Assembly (NCBI RefSeq): GCF_937146585.1
Contig: NZ_CAKZRO010000071.1
Coordinates: forward strand, 1 to 32,726
Direction of reading: 5' to 3'
Origin: an uncultured Halorubrum sp.
GTDB taxonomy: Archaea > Halobacteriota > Halobacteria > Halobacteriales > Haloferacaceae
DNA length: 32,726 bases
The translations under genes and the position numbers were made by a program. The notes below the pieces were generated by a model. It saw nothing but the letters and a program-made list of their open reading frames with translations, did no database searches and was not told where the DNA came from. Of the stretch, positions 24,862 to 31,085 are shown one piece after another; the stretch's first letter is position 1; each line of letters begins with the position of its first letter.

Positions 24862-24884
24862 CGGGTGTAACGGCGGACCCGTCT

Positions 24885-24892
24885 CACTTAAG
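24885..24892 (-). promoter_or_regulatory. TATA-like box for the ROK kinase gene
   Basis: CTTAAGTG on the minus strand is centred about 27 nt before the ATG at 24861. Confidence 0.55.
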
Positions 24893-24951
24893 CGGGACGC
24901 TTCGGTCGGTCGAGCGGGGAGACCGACCCGCGGCGCCCGCGCGAAACCGCG

Positions 24952-25410
24952 TTACGACGCGGGCTCGCGGACGAACGTCACCGGGCACGGCGCCGAGAGC
25001 ATGACTTCCTGCGCGACGCTGCCGAAGACGGCCTTCCCGGTCGGCGAGCGCCGGCGACCGCCCACGACGACGCGGTCGGCTCCGAGCCCCTCGGCGGTCT
25101 CGACGACCTCGGCCGCGAGGTCGCCGACCGCGCCGCGGATCGAGTGGCGCACGCCGGCCGCCGACAGCGCCCTCGAGAGTTTCCGGGTGGCCGCGTGTCG
25201 CTCCGCGACCGCGTCGGGCGTCGAACTCTCGCTGCCCGCCTCGAAGCCGAGCTTCGCGCGCGTCTCGTCGAACTCCTCCTCGCCGAACACGTGGGTCAAC
25301 ACGACCTCGGCGTCCGCCGGCTCCGCGACGGCGACGATCTCGTCCGCGAGCCGCTCGATCCGTTCCTCGTCCTCGGTCCCGACCGCCAGCACGATCGTCT
25401 CGATGCTCAT
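24952..25410 (-). CDS. UspA family universal stress protein
   Basis: A 152-residue single UspA domain, a nucleotide-binding Rossmann-like fold used in stress responses. It begins MSIETIVLAVGTEDEERIER. The ATP-binding loop pattern G-X2-G-X9-G-(S/T) is approximated by GGRRRSPTGKAVFGSVAQEV (117-136), and APCPVTFV closes the last strand. The linker around 56-72 (GSESSTPDAVAERHAATRK) is typical of the haloarchaeal group. Two AT-rich patches lie upstream (25434-25440 and 25451-25480), which may be alternative promoters. It is a soluble cytoplasmic protein; the ligand state is unproven. Confidence 0.9.
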   Translation of the reverse strand: MSIETIVLAVGTEDEERIERLADEIVAVAEPADAEVVLTHVFGEEEFDETRAKLGFEAGSESSTPDAVAERHAATRKLSRALSAAGVRHSIRGAVGDLAAEVVETAEGLGADRVVVGGRRRSPTGKAVFGSVAQEVMLSAPCPVTFVREPAS

Positions 25411-25433
25411 ACCCGTCTTTCGTCCCCGACCGA

Positions 25434-25440
25434 ATTAAGC
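25434..25440 (-). promoter_or_regulatory. TATA-like box for the UspA gene
   Basis: GCTTAAT on the minus strand is centred about 27 nt before the ATG at 25410. Confidence 0.55.
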
Positions 25441-25450
25441 CTGGTGAAGT

Positions 25451-25480
25451 CTTTACTCAAAACCGAATAAATATTTAACC
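25451..25480. promoter_or_regulatory. AT-rich island with AAATATTTAA
   Basis: A 30-bp AT-rich stretch in otherwise GC-rich DNA. AAATATTTAA (about 25469-25478) can act as a TATA box on either strand. On the minus strand it would give UspA a second, longer transcript. On the plus strand it would start RNA near 25500, where I see no convincing gene. It is the main feature of the 195-bp gap 25411-25605. Confidence 0.4.
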
Positions 25481-25605
25481 GATCGATCCTGACACTCCCC
25501 GGCCACGTCGGTGCGGTCGCGACCGACCCCGCCGGACGAGCGAGGCGCTGGGGAAGACGCGACGCTCGACGAGAGAACGGCGTCGCCGCCGGTCGGGAAG
25601 TCCGG

Positions 25606-26031
25606 TCAGTAGTCGGGGGCGTCGTCTTCGACTTCGCGCTTCAGCGAGTCGCGGCGGGACTTCGCGTCGCGCCCGGTCGCCTCCAGTAAGAACTCGTTCT
25701 TCGCGTCGACGGCGTCCGCGGCCGCGTCGGCGTTCCCCTCCGCGATGACGTCCTCGGCGGGCCGCTCCTCGAAGTGGACCGCCAGCTTGTCCTTCTTGCT
25801 CCCGTACTCGGCGGCCCCCGCGACGATCCGGTCGAACACCGGGTTGTCGGGGTCGCCGACGACGTACAGCTCGTGGCCCTGCCACTCCTCCGTGCCCGTG
25901 ACCTCGCCGAAGTACTCCTCGACGGAGCCCTTCAGGTCCGGCATGCGGTCGTCCAGATGCTCGCCGCGGCGCATCTTGTACTCCTTCATGCCGCGACCGT
26001 TCGACAGGCCGGCGTAAACCAGTTTCGTCAC
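25606..26031 (-). CDS. Small soluble protein of unknown function (possibly DUF5611-like)
   Basis: A soluble, acidic protein; core sequence MKEYKMRRGEHLDDRMPDLK, followed by VEEYFGEVTGTEEWQGHELY and FDRIVAGAAEYGSKKDKLAV. It resembles an archaeal unknown-function family I recall as DUF5611, at low certainty. Two starts compete. The GTG at 26031 (141 residues) lies about 28 nt after a strong TATA, GTATAAAAC, fitting a leaderless start. The ATG at 25989 (127 residues) fits the start of the recognisable core and would need a 42-nt leader with no Shine-Dalgarno. I kept the GTG; annotation pipelines may choose the ATG. No catalytic motif is evident, and the C-terminal 40 residues are helical and charged. 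Confidence 0.75.
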   Translation of the reverse strand: MTKLVYAGLSNGRGMKEYKMRRGEHLDDRMPDLKGSVEEYFGEVTGTEEWQGHELYVVGDPDNPVFDRIVAGAAEYGSKKDKLAVHFEERPAEDVIAEGNADAAADAVDAKNEFLLEATGRDAKSRRDSLKREVEDDAPDY

Positions 26032-26054
26032 GGCCGCTCGGCGGCCGACGCGGC

Positions 26055-26063
26055 GTTTTATAC
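26055..26063 (-). promoter_or_regulatory. TATA box for the 26031 gene
   Basis: GTATAAAAC, among the best TATA matches in the window, is centred about 28 nt before the GTG at 26031 and about 70 nt before the ATG at 25989. It decides for the GTG if the transcript is leaderless. Confidence 0.7.
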
Positions 26064-26068
26064 GGCGG

Positions 26069-27169
26069 TTACTGCGGTCGCTCGTCGACGTACCCGCGCT
26101 TACACTCCGGACAGATGTCGCCCGCCCGCATCGAGCTCCCGTCCGCGGCGCGGACCATCCCGCACTCGGGGCAGTAGTACTCGGTGGGCTCGTCCGCGCC
26201 GGCCGTCTCCAGGTCGGGGCTCTCGCCGCGGGTGATCCCCGTCCCGCCCTCGCCGGCGTCGAACGAGACGGTCTCAGCGTCGTCGGGCGCCTCGACGTAC
26301 TCCGTCTCCTCGGACTCCCCCTCCCGCTGCTCGGCGGTCTCCGGGGTGAGCCCCCCGCCGAACTCCACGCCCGCATCGCCGCCCTCGCCGACCTCGGCGC
26401 TGAACCCCTCGTCCTCGCCGCCGTGGTCGGGCCACGCGGCCTGGCCGTCGCCCGCCGCGTCCCCCTCCTCGACGGACGGCCACGCGCCCCGCTCCCGCTC
26501 GCCGGTCGCCGCCTCCGCCTCGTCGTCGAGGATCACGCCGTCGTCGCTCTCGGCGTCCGTCTCGTCGCTCGACGCCGACTCCGCCGGAGCGTCGCTCGCG
26601 GCCGACCGGCCGTCCGTCGGCTCGCCGCCCGCGTCGAGCAGCTCCGCGTCCTCGTCTCCCGGTCCCGCCGCCGAGTCCGCCTCGCCGCCGGGCGCCGGAC
26701 GCTCCGGCGATTCAGACGGCCCCTCGGCCTCGTCCGGTGCCGGGCCCGCGTCGGTCGCGCCGGCATCGTCGTCGACCGGCCCGTCGTCGATGATCACCGC
26801 GTCGTCGCTCCCCGCGCCGGGCTCCTCGTCGAGCGTGAGCCCGTCGTCCGCGGTCGCGGCGTCGTCCGCGTCGACGCCCCCCGCCGCTCCGCCGGGAGCC
26901 GCGGTCCCCTCGGCGGGTCCCGCGGCGTCGCCGTCCGCCGGCGTCGCGGCCGCTCCCGCGTCGGTTCCGGCGGCGTTCGCGGCCGCCTCGTCGGCCAGCT
27001 GCTGCATCGTCGTCACCTCGGTGTTTTCGCTGACGATCTGCGTCTCGCCGCAGCGAGCGCAGGTCTTCACCTCCCTGACGGTCGTGACGACCTCGTCGCC
27101 CTCCTCCTCGCGCTCGCGCTGGAGTTCGGGCTCGTCGAAGTCGTGTCCGAGCAGACACCTGAGTCCCAT
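26069..27169 (-). CDS. Two zinc ribbons joined by a long acidic disordered region
   Basis: A 366-residue protein, possibly the haloarchaeal family I recall as DUF7093 (low certainty). The N terminus, MGLRCLLGHDFDEPEL, leads to VKTCARCGETQIVSENTEV, a C-X2-C zinc knuckle. The C terminus, YYCPECGMVRAADGSSMRAG, leads to DICPECKRGYVD, a C-X2-C plus C-X2-C zinc ribbon. Between them about 270 residues are Ala/Asp/Glu/Gly/Ser/Pro-rich with no predicted fold. Function is unknown; zinc ribbons with a flexible acidic linker often contact transcription or RNA machinery (inference). The start at 27169 has both a TATA-like TTTTTTAC (about 27 nt upstream) and a GGAGG just before the ATG (27174-27178), a rare double signal here. 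Confidence 0.82.
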   Translation of the reverse strand: MGLRCLLGHDFDEPELQREREEEGDEVVTTVREVKTCARCGETQIVSENTEVTTMQQLADEAAANAAGTDAGAAATPADGDAAGPAEGTAAPGGAAGGVDADDAATADDGLTLDEEPGAGSDDAVIIDDGPVDDDAGATDAGPAPDEAEGPSESPERPAPGGEADSAAGPGDEDAELLDAGGEPTDGRSAASDAPAESASSDETDAESDDGVILDDEAEAATGERERGAWPSVEEGDAAGDGQAAWPDHGGEDEGFSAEVGEGGDAGVEFGGGLTPETAEQREGESEETEYVEAPDDAETVSFDAGEGGTGITRGESPDLETAGADEPTEYYCPECGMVRAADGSSMRAGDICPECKRGYVDERPQ

Positions 27170-27173
27170 TGTG

Positions 27174-27200
27174 CCTCCCTGCGGTGCCGAGGGTAAAAAA
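27174..27200 (-). promoter_or_regulatory. TATA-like box and GGAGG before the zinc-ribbon gene
   Basis: TTTTTTAC (27193-27200) is centred about 27 nt before the ATG and would give a leaderless transcript. GGAGG (27174-27178) sits 5 bases before the same ATG and would need a leader. The two are hard to reconcile, so start-site mapping would be informative. Confidence 0.5.
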
Positions 27201-27329
27201 CGCCCCGTCGGCGTCCGACGCTCGGCACACGACCGTTTCGCGACGCCTCGCGGCCGCCGTCCGCAGTTCCAGCCGCCGGACCCGCGGACACAGACTCTTT
27301 TGTGGATCGCTCGCGTACCGTGAGTCGAC

Positions 27330-27644
27330 ATGCCTACTGTATCCTACAAGGGCGAGGAAATCGAGTGCGAGAAGGGCGCTAATCTCCGCAACGTGCTCAA
27401 AGAGGCCGGTCTCTCCGTCTACAACGGCAAGATGGAGCAGTTCAACTGCCGCGGCGCCGGGTCGTGCGGCTCCTGTGCGGTCCAGGTCGACGGCGAGGTC
27501 AGCGAGCCGAGCAAAAAGGAGAAGGCCCGCCTCTGGTTCCCGCCGCACCACCCGAGCCACGACGTCCGCCTCTCCTGTCAGACCACAGTCGAGGGCGACG
27601 TCGAGGTGACGAAGGGCCGCGGGCTCTTCGGGCAGCACATCTGA
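27330..27644 (+). CDS. Soluble 2Fe-2S ferredoxin
   Basis: A 104-residue ferredoxin with a 2Fe-2S cluster, an electron carrier in the cytoplasm. Ligands are Cys40, Cys46, Cys49 and Cys83 (CRGAGSCGSC and LSC): C-X5-C-X2-C-X33-C, one residue longer in the first loop than the classic pattern found in the anchored ferredoxin at 15189. Such a variant occurs in some cyanobacterial and haloarchaeal ferredoxins. The tail (GRGLFGQHI) is short. A T-rich patch (TTTTG, 27298-27302) lies about 30 nt upstream, consistent with a leaderless start. It is divergent from the zinc-ribbon gene and not in an operon. Confidence 0.92.
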   Translation: MPTVSYKGEEIECEKGANLRNVLKEAGLSVYNGKMEQFNCRGAGSCGSCAVQVDGEVSEPSKKEKARLWFPPHHPSHDVRLSCQTTVEGDVEVTKGRGLFGQHI

Positions 27645-27693
27645 GCGCGGACGCGGCCGCTCTCGTCTCTTCGCCGACTACTCTGCGCGCACG

Positions 27694-27714
27694 CGACGAG
27701 CGGGACGCTCGTCG
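27694..27714. terminator. Hairpin between convergent ferredoxin and cold-shock genes
   Basis: CGACGAGCG and CGCTCGTCG form a perfect 9-bp stem with a 3-nt loop, in the 182-bp gap between two converging genes. No T-tract follows on either strand, so a terminator role is only a guess. The rest of the gap holds nothing I recognise. Confidence 0.35.
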
Positions 27715-27826
27715 GGAGTGAAATACGACCGCGGCGGACGTGAGCCCGCGACGCGGACGAAAACGTTTGCTGTGTGTCAGAGTCGCGTTCGGCGTCAGCC
27801 GGACCGACCCACCTTCTCGGATCGGC

Positions 27827-28021
27827 TTACTGCCGAACGACGTTGGTCGCGCGGGGGCCCTTCTCGGAGGACTCGATGTCGAACTCGAGCTCCTGACCCT
27901 CTTCGAGGTCCGGGCCGCCGACGTCTTCCATGTGGAAGAACACGTCGTCGTCCGCGTCGTCAGTCTCAATAAATCCGTAGCCGCCAGTGTCGTTGAAGAA
28001 ATCAACCTTTCCGGTCGCCAT
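27827..28021 (-). CDS. cspA: Cold-shock domain protein
   Basis: A 64-residue protein of the CspA family, a beta-barrel that binds single-stranded RNA or DNA and can act as an RNA chaperone. It has MATGKVDFFNDTGGYGFIET with RNP1 (YGFI, 15-18), then VFFHMEDV with RNP2 (VFFHM, 27-31), and FDIESSEKGPRATNVVRQ. Length and motifs are complete. The ATG at 28021 follows a GTTATAC box by about 30 nt; the longer upstream frame is not supported. It is divergent from the membrane protein at 28234. Confidence 0.95.
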   Translation of the reverse strand: MATGKVDFFNDTGGYGFIETDDADDDVFFHMEDVGGPDLEEGQELEFDIESSEKGPRATNVVRQ

Positions 28022-28047
28022 TGCAACCGTAGGGAGGCCCCGACCGG

Positions 28048-28054
28048 GTATAAC
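28048..28054 (-). promoter_or_regulatory. TATA box for the cold-shock gene
   Basis: GTTATAC on the minus strand is centred about 30 nt before the ATG at 28021. Confidence 0.65.
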
Positions 28055-28202
28055 AATTGCGAGTGTACAGTTATCACGACTCTCTCTGGACGATCGTTCC
28101 CGTACACCCGCGGTTTTCTGCGTAGATACTGACCGCACGGCGGATTCACGGCGCGCGAACGACGGGATCGTGTCGTTCTCCGGCGCTCCGCCGGACGCCG
28201 AC

Positions 28203-28209
28203 GTTTATG
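28203..28209 (+). promoter_or_regulatory. TATA-like box for the 28234 gene
   Basis: GTTTATG is centred about 28 nt before the GTG at 28234 and overlaps the alternative ATG at 28207, so it argues for the GTG. Confidence 0.55.
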
Positions 28210-28233
28210 TTTCCGGCCGCGAAATCGACTCGT

Positions 28234-28791
28234 GTGTCACACGAGTACCAAGCGGACGGTCCCGCCCTCACGCTCCGCGAGAACGGCCCGGCCCTGCTGG
28301 TCCCCGCGGCGTGGGGCGTCGCCGCGGGCGCGGTCCTCGGCGCGGTCTCCCTCCACGCGCTGTTCGTCGCGCACGTCGTCATGAGCGCCCTGCTCGTCGC
28401 CTTCGTCGTCGCCTCTTGGCGCGACATGGCGACCGGGGTCCTCCGGGCGTGGAAGCTGACGGTCCTCGCGGGGACGCCGGTCACGCTCGCGGGGGTCCTC
28501 GGGTTCCTCGCGCGCGACGGGGTCGCGTTCGCGGCCGCGCTCCCGACGGACGCGCTCCTCGCCGTCGCCTTCTACGGCTGGATGCTCCTCCCCGCGCCGG
28601 CGTTCGTCTACACGGGGCTCCGCGACGCGACGGCCCCGCGATCGACCGTCCACCACGTCGCGGCCGCGTGTTCGGTCGCGGGCGCGGCCGTCGCCGCGCT
28701 CGCCGGCTCCGGGGCGGGGACGGTCGCCGGCATCGCGCTCGTCGGCCTCGGCCAGACCGCGGGTATCCTCGCGGCCACGGCGCTGTACTGA
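28234..28791 (+). CDS. Polytopic membrane protein, unknown function
   Basis: A 185-residue protein with about six hydrophobic segments (for example ALLVPAAWGVAAGAVLGAVS, HVVMSALLVAFVVASW, TLAGVLGFLA, LLAVAFYGWMLLPAPAFVYT, VAGIALVGLGQTAGILAATA). The start is the GTG at 28234, 28 nt after a TATA-like GTTTATG; an in-frame ATG at 28207 would lie inside that TATA box and add nine residues. I recognise no family. No catalytic residues or metal motifs stand out. It converges with the next gene. Confidence 0.75.
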   Translation: MSHEYQADGPALTLRENGPALLVPAAWGVAAGAVLGAVSLHALFVAHVVMSALLVAFVVASWRDMATGVLRAWKLTVLAGTPVTLAGVLGFLARDGVAFAAALPTDALLAVAFYGWMLLPAPAFVYTGLRDATAPRSTVHHVAAACSVAGAAVAALAGSGAGTVAGIALVGLGQTAGILAATALY

Positions 28792-28815
28792 CCGGGACGG
28801 TCCGACGCGCTCCCG

Positions 28816-29811
28816 TCACTCGTCCGAAGCGCCGAGCGCGCGCCGGAGCGCACGCCCGTGGAACTCGACCGCCGCGTCGCGGTCGACCGGTGGGTAGCGC
28901 GGGTTCGTCACCACCCCGTCGCCGTCGACGACCGCGCTCGCGACGGCCGCGGCCCGGTGCGCCCGCTCGACGCGCGGCAGCGGCGCGACGGACTCGTAGC
29001 CGTCGCGGAACGACCGCCGGAGCGGCTCGGTCTCTGCCACCGGCACGTACCAGTCGACGACGAGATACTCGGTCTTCGCGATCGAAACGCCCCGCGGTGC
29101 GGCCAGCGGCGCCTCCCAGTCGAGGACGGCCGTCACCGCGCCGTCCGCGACGAGGGCGTTCCCCGGGCGGAAGTCCCACGGGAACAGCCGCGGTTCGGCG
29201 TCGGACGCGGGCGACTCCCGGAACGCGTCCCGAAGCCGAGCGCGGAGCCCGTCGAACTCTTCGGGAAGCCGGTCGGCGTGTCGCTCCCCGAAGCGGCGGA
29301 GCCACTCGTCGGCGCCGACCGGATCGCGGACGGACAGCGACGCGTCGCGTCCGAGGACCGACTCCGCGTCGGTCGCTCCGCCGCCCGCCGCGCCGTCGAC
29401 CGCGAGCCGCCCGCACCCCGAGAACCGAAACGCCTCGTGGAGCGCCGCGAGCCAGCGGCCGAACGCCCGCGCGACCCCCCGCCGGTCCGCCGGACCGAGG
29501 TCGACGAACGCCTCGTGGAGGTCGCGCCCGTCGACCAGCGGCGTCACGAGCCACCCCGTCCCGTCGACGACGCCCTCGCCGAGCGGTCGGGGAACGGGGA
29601 CGGTCGTCCGCTCGCCGACCGCCGTCAGCAGCGCCGCCTCGGTCCGGGTCGCGGCCGGCGTCGCGGAGAACTGGACGACCACCGGCGCGGCGCTCTCGAA
29701 GCGCACCACCTCCGTCCGCTTGCGGTTCCCTCGCCCGAGCGGTTCGACGCTCGCGACCGCCGCCCCCGGTCGCGTCTCGGCGAGGGCCCGGTCGAGCGCC
29801 GCGTCGTTCAC
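28816..29811 (-). CDS. Aminoglycoside-phosphotransferase-like kinase
   Basis: A 331-residue kinase-fold protein of the APH/choline-kinase group. The ATP-binding strand begins RKRTEVVRFES and PVVVQFS; WLVTPLVDGRDLHEAF (about 104-119) is the hinge region. The catalytic loop is FPWDFRPGNALV, a variant of the usual HxDxxxxN motif with Trp-Asp in place of His-x-Asp. The metal-binding DWE follows. The substrate is unlikely to be an antibiotic in a haloarchaeon; phosphorylation of a small metabolite is the safer reading. The GTG start overlaps the HAD stop by 4 bases (GTGA, 29808-29811), so the two are translationally coupled and may act on one substrate. Confidence 0.87.
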   Translation of the reverse strand: MNDAALDRALAETRPGAAVASVEPLGRGNRKRTEVVRFESAAPVVVQFSATPAATRTEAALLTAVGERTTVPVPRPLGEGVVDGTGWLVTPLVDGRDLHEAFVDLGPADRRGVARAFGRWLAALHEAFRFSGCGRLAVDGAAGGGATDAESVLGRDASLSVRDPVGADEWLRRFGERHADRLPEEFDGLRARLRDAFRESPASDAEPRLFPWDFRPGNALVADGAVTAVLDWEAPLAAPRGVSIAKTEYLVVDWYVPVAETEPLRRSFRDGYESVAPLPRVERAHRAAAVASAVVDGDGVVTNPRYPPVDRDAAVEFHGRALRRALGASDE

Positions 29812-30509
29812 CGACCGTCCCCCGCCTCGGTCGTCGTCCCCTCGGCCAGCAGGCCCGGGAACTCCGATAACGAGTCGAGGACGTAGTCCGGGCGGTACGG
29901 GGCCGCCGCGTCGTCGGGATTCGCGCGGAGCCACGCGGACCGGAGCCCGGCGTTGTGCGCGCCCGCGACGTCGTACGACAGCGAGTTCCCGACGTACAGC
30001 GTCTCCGCCCCGTCGACCGACAGCGCCGCGGTCAGCCGCTCGAACGGTTCCGCGTGCGGCTTCCGGCGAGGTAGGTCCCCGGCGTACACGATCGCGTCGA
30101 CGAGGTCGCCCAGTCCGAGCGCCTCGACCTTCGCTCGCTGGCGGTCCTCGGGGCCGTTCGTGAGCACCCCCACGGGTCCCGCCGCCGCGGCGGCCGCCAG
30201 CGCGTCGCCCGCGCCCGGCAGGAAGGCCACCCGCGACTCGTCGGCGACCGACTCGAACGCCGCCGCGAGCGCGACGGGGTCCACGTCTCTCCCGTGTTGG
30301 GCCGCCAGCCGCGCGAACCCCGCGCCGAGGTAGCCGACGCGGTCGTCGGGGTCCGGCGGGCCGTCGAGGAGGGGCCACAACTCGTCGGGCTCGCCGAACG
30401 GCTCGACGCCCGCCTCCTCGAACGCCCGGCGATACAGGGCGGTCACGTCGTGGTCGTGGCGGCACAGCGTGTCGTCGAGGTCGAACGCCACCGCCGCGAA
30501 CCGGCTCAT
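29808..30509 (-). CDS. HAD-superfamily hydrolase
   Basis: A 233-residue HAD phosphatase with a C1-type helical cap. Motif I is AFDLDDTL with Asp10 and Asp12. Motif II is GVLTNG. Motif III is the Lys in PRRKPHAEPF. Motif IV is YVGNSLSYDVAGA, where Asn-Ser-Xaa-Xaa-Xaa-Asp replaces the more usual Asp pair. The substrate is unknown. The ATG at 30509 was chosen because motif I lies at the expected place. It overlaps the kinase-like gene by 4 bases, giving a phosphatase-kinase pair on one transcript. It is divergent from the small zinc ribbon at 30570, only 60 bp apart. Confidence 0.88.
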   Translation of the reverse strand: MSRFAAVAFDLDDTLCRHDHDVTALYRRAFEEAGVEPFGEPDELWPLLDGPPDPDDRVGYLGAGFARLAAQHGRDVDPVALAAAFESVADESRVAFLPGAGDALAAAAAAGPVGVLTNGPEDRQRAKVEALGLGDLVDAIVYAGDLPRRKPHAEPFERLTAALSVDGAETLYVGNSLSYDVAGAHNAGLRSAWLRANPDDAAAPYRPDYVLDSLSEFPGLLAEGTTTEAGDGR

Positions 30510-30569
30510 GGACGATCGGAGGCGCCGCGCGGCGAAGTCGGTTTCGCCGACGCGCCCGTAGGCCCGACG

Positions 30570-30740
30570 ATGACCGACCCCGACGACACTCACGACTGCG
30601 AGACCTGCGGCGCGAGCGTCGCCGTCGCGGACGCGCGCCGGTCCGAGCCGTTCGGCGACCTCGACCCCGACACCTGGCAGACGCTGAACTGCCCGCACTG
30701 CGGCGACCGCCTCGCGACCGTTCTCGTCGGCGACGAGTGA
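30570..30740 (+). CDS. Small zinc-ribbon protein
   Basis: A 56-residue protein with two zinc knuckles, DCETCGASV (C-X2-C) and NCPHCGDRL (C-X2-C), separated by a hydrophilic segment (SEPFGDLDPDTWQT). Such mini zinc ribbons are common in haloarchaea and of unknown role. The ATG at 30570 is supported by the position of the first knuckle; a weak GTTTCG patch lies about 27 nt upstream. It is divergent from the HAD gene. Confidence 0.75.
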   Translation: MTDPDDTHDCETCGASVAVADARRSEPFGDLDPDTWQTLNCPHCGDRLATVLVGDE

Positions 30741-31085
30741 CGGCGCGCGGGCCCTCTCGGCCGCCCTGCGAGCCGCGCCGCCCTCTGCCGCACCCGCCGC
30801 CGGTGGCAGCGGCCAACGCGATCGCGGGCCGCCCGGATCGCGATACGGAGTCGACCGCGGTTCGGTATCGGCCGCCTACCGACGCCGAGTACGACGGTTC
30901 CGCGCTCTCGGCGGCCCGAACCCGCGACCACCGGTCGGCGGCGCATACCTATGCCCTCACGTAGCTTACAGGTAATCGACTACTGCGCTTTCAGCTCCGA
31001 CGCGGATCGGTTCGACGCGCGAACCCGCGTTCGCGAGCGACACCGCCTCGAATCGCGGCCGGGAGACACAGTAGATCGGCCACTC
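30741..31085 (+). other. 345-bp intergenic region before the exported VWA gene
   Basis: No gene is apparent. GCATACCTATG near 30942-30952 and GCTTACAGGTAATC just after are the only AT-richer patches. If they are the promoter, the VWA gene has a leader of about 110 nt. I see no Shine-Dalgarno near its ATG. No hairpin or repeat stands out. Confidence 0.5.

Noticed and set aside
25511..25612. 34-codon plus-strand GTG frame after the AT-rich island
   Set aside because: Spacing from the TATA is about 38 nt, no conserved feature is visible, and it overlaps the end of the 26031 gene.
28816..29811. Aminoglycoside resistance gene
   Set aside because: The APH fold is broad; haloarchaea are naturally insensitive to many aminoglycosides, and the pairing with a HAD phosphatase suggests a metabolic role.
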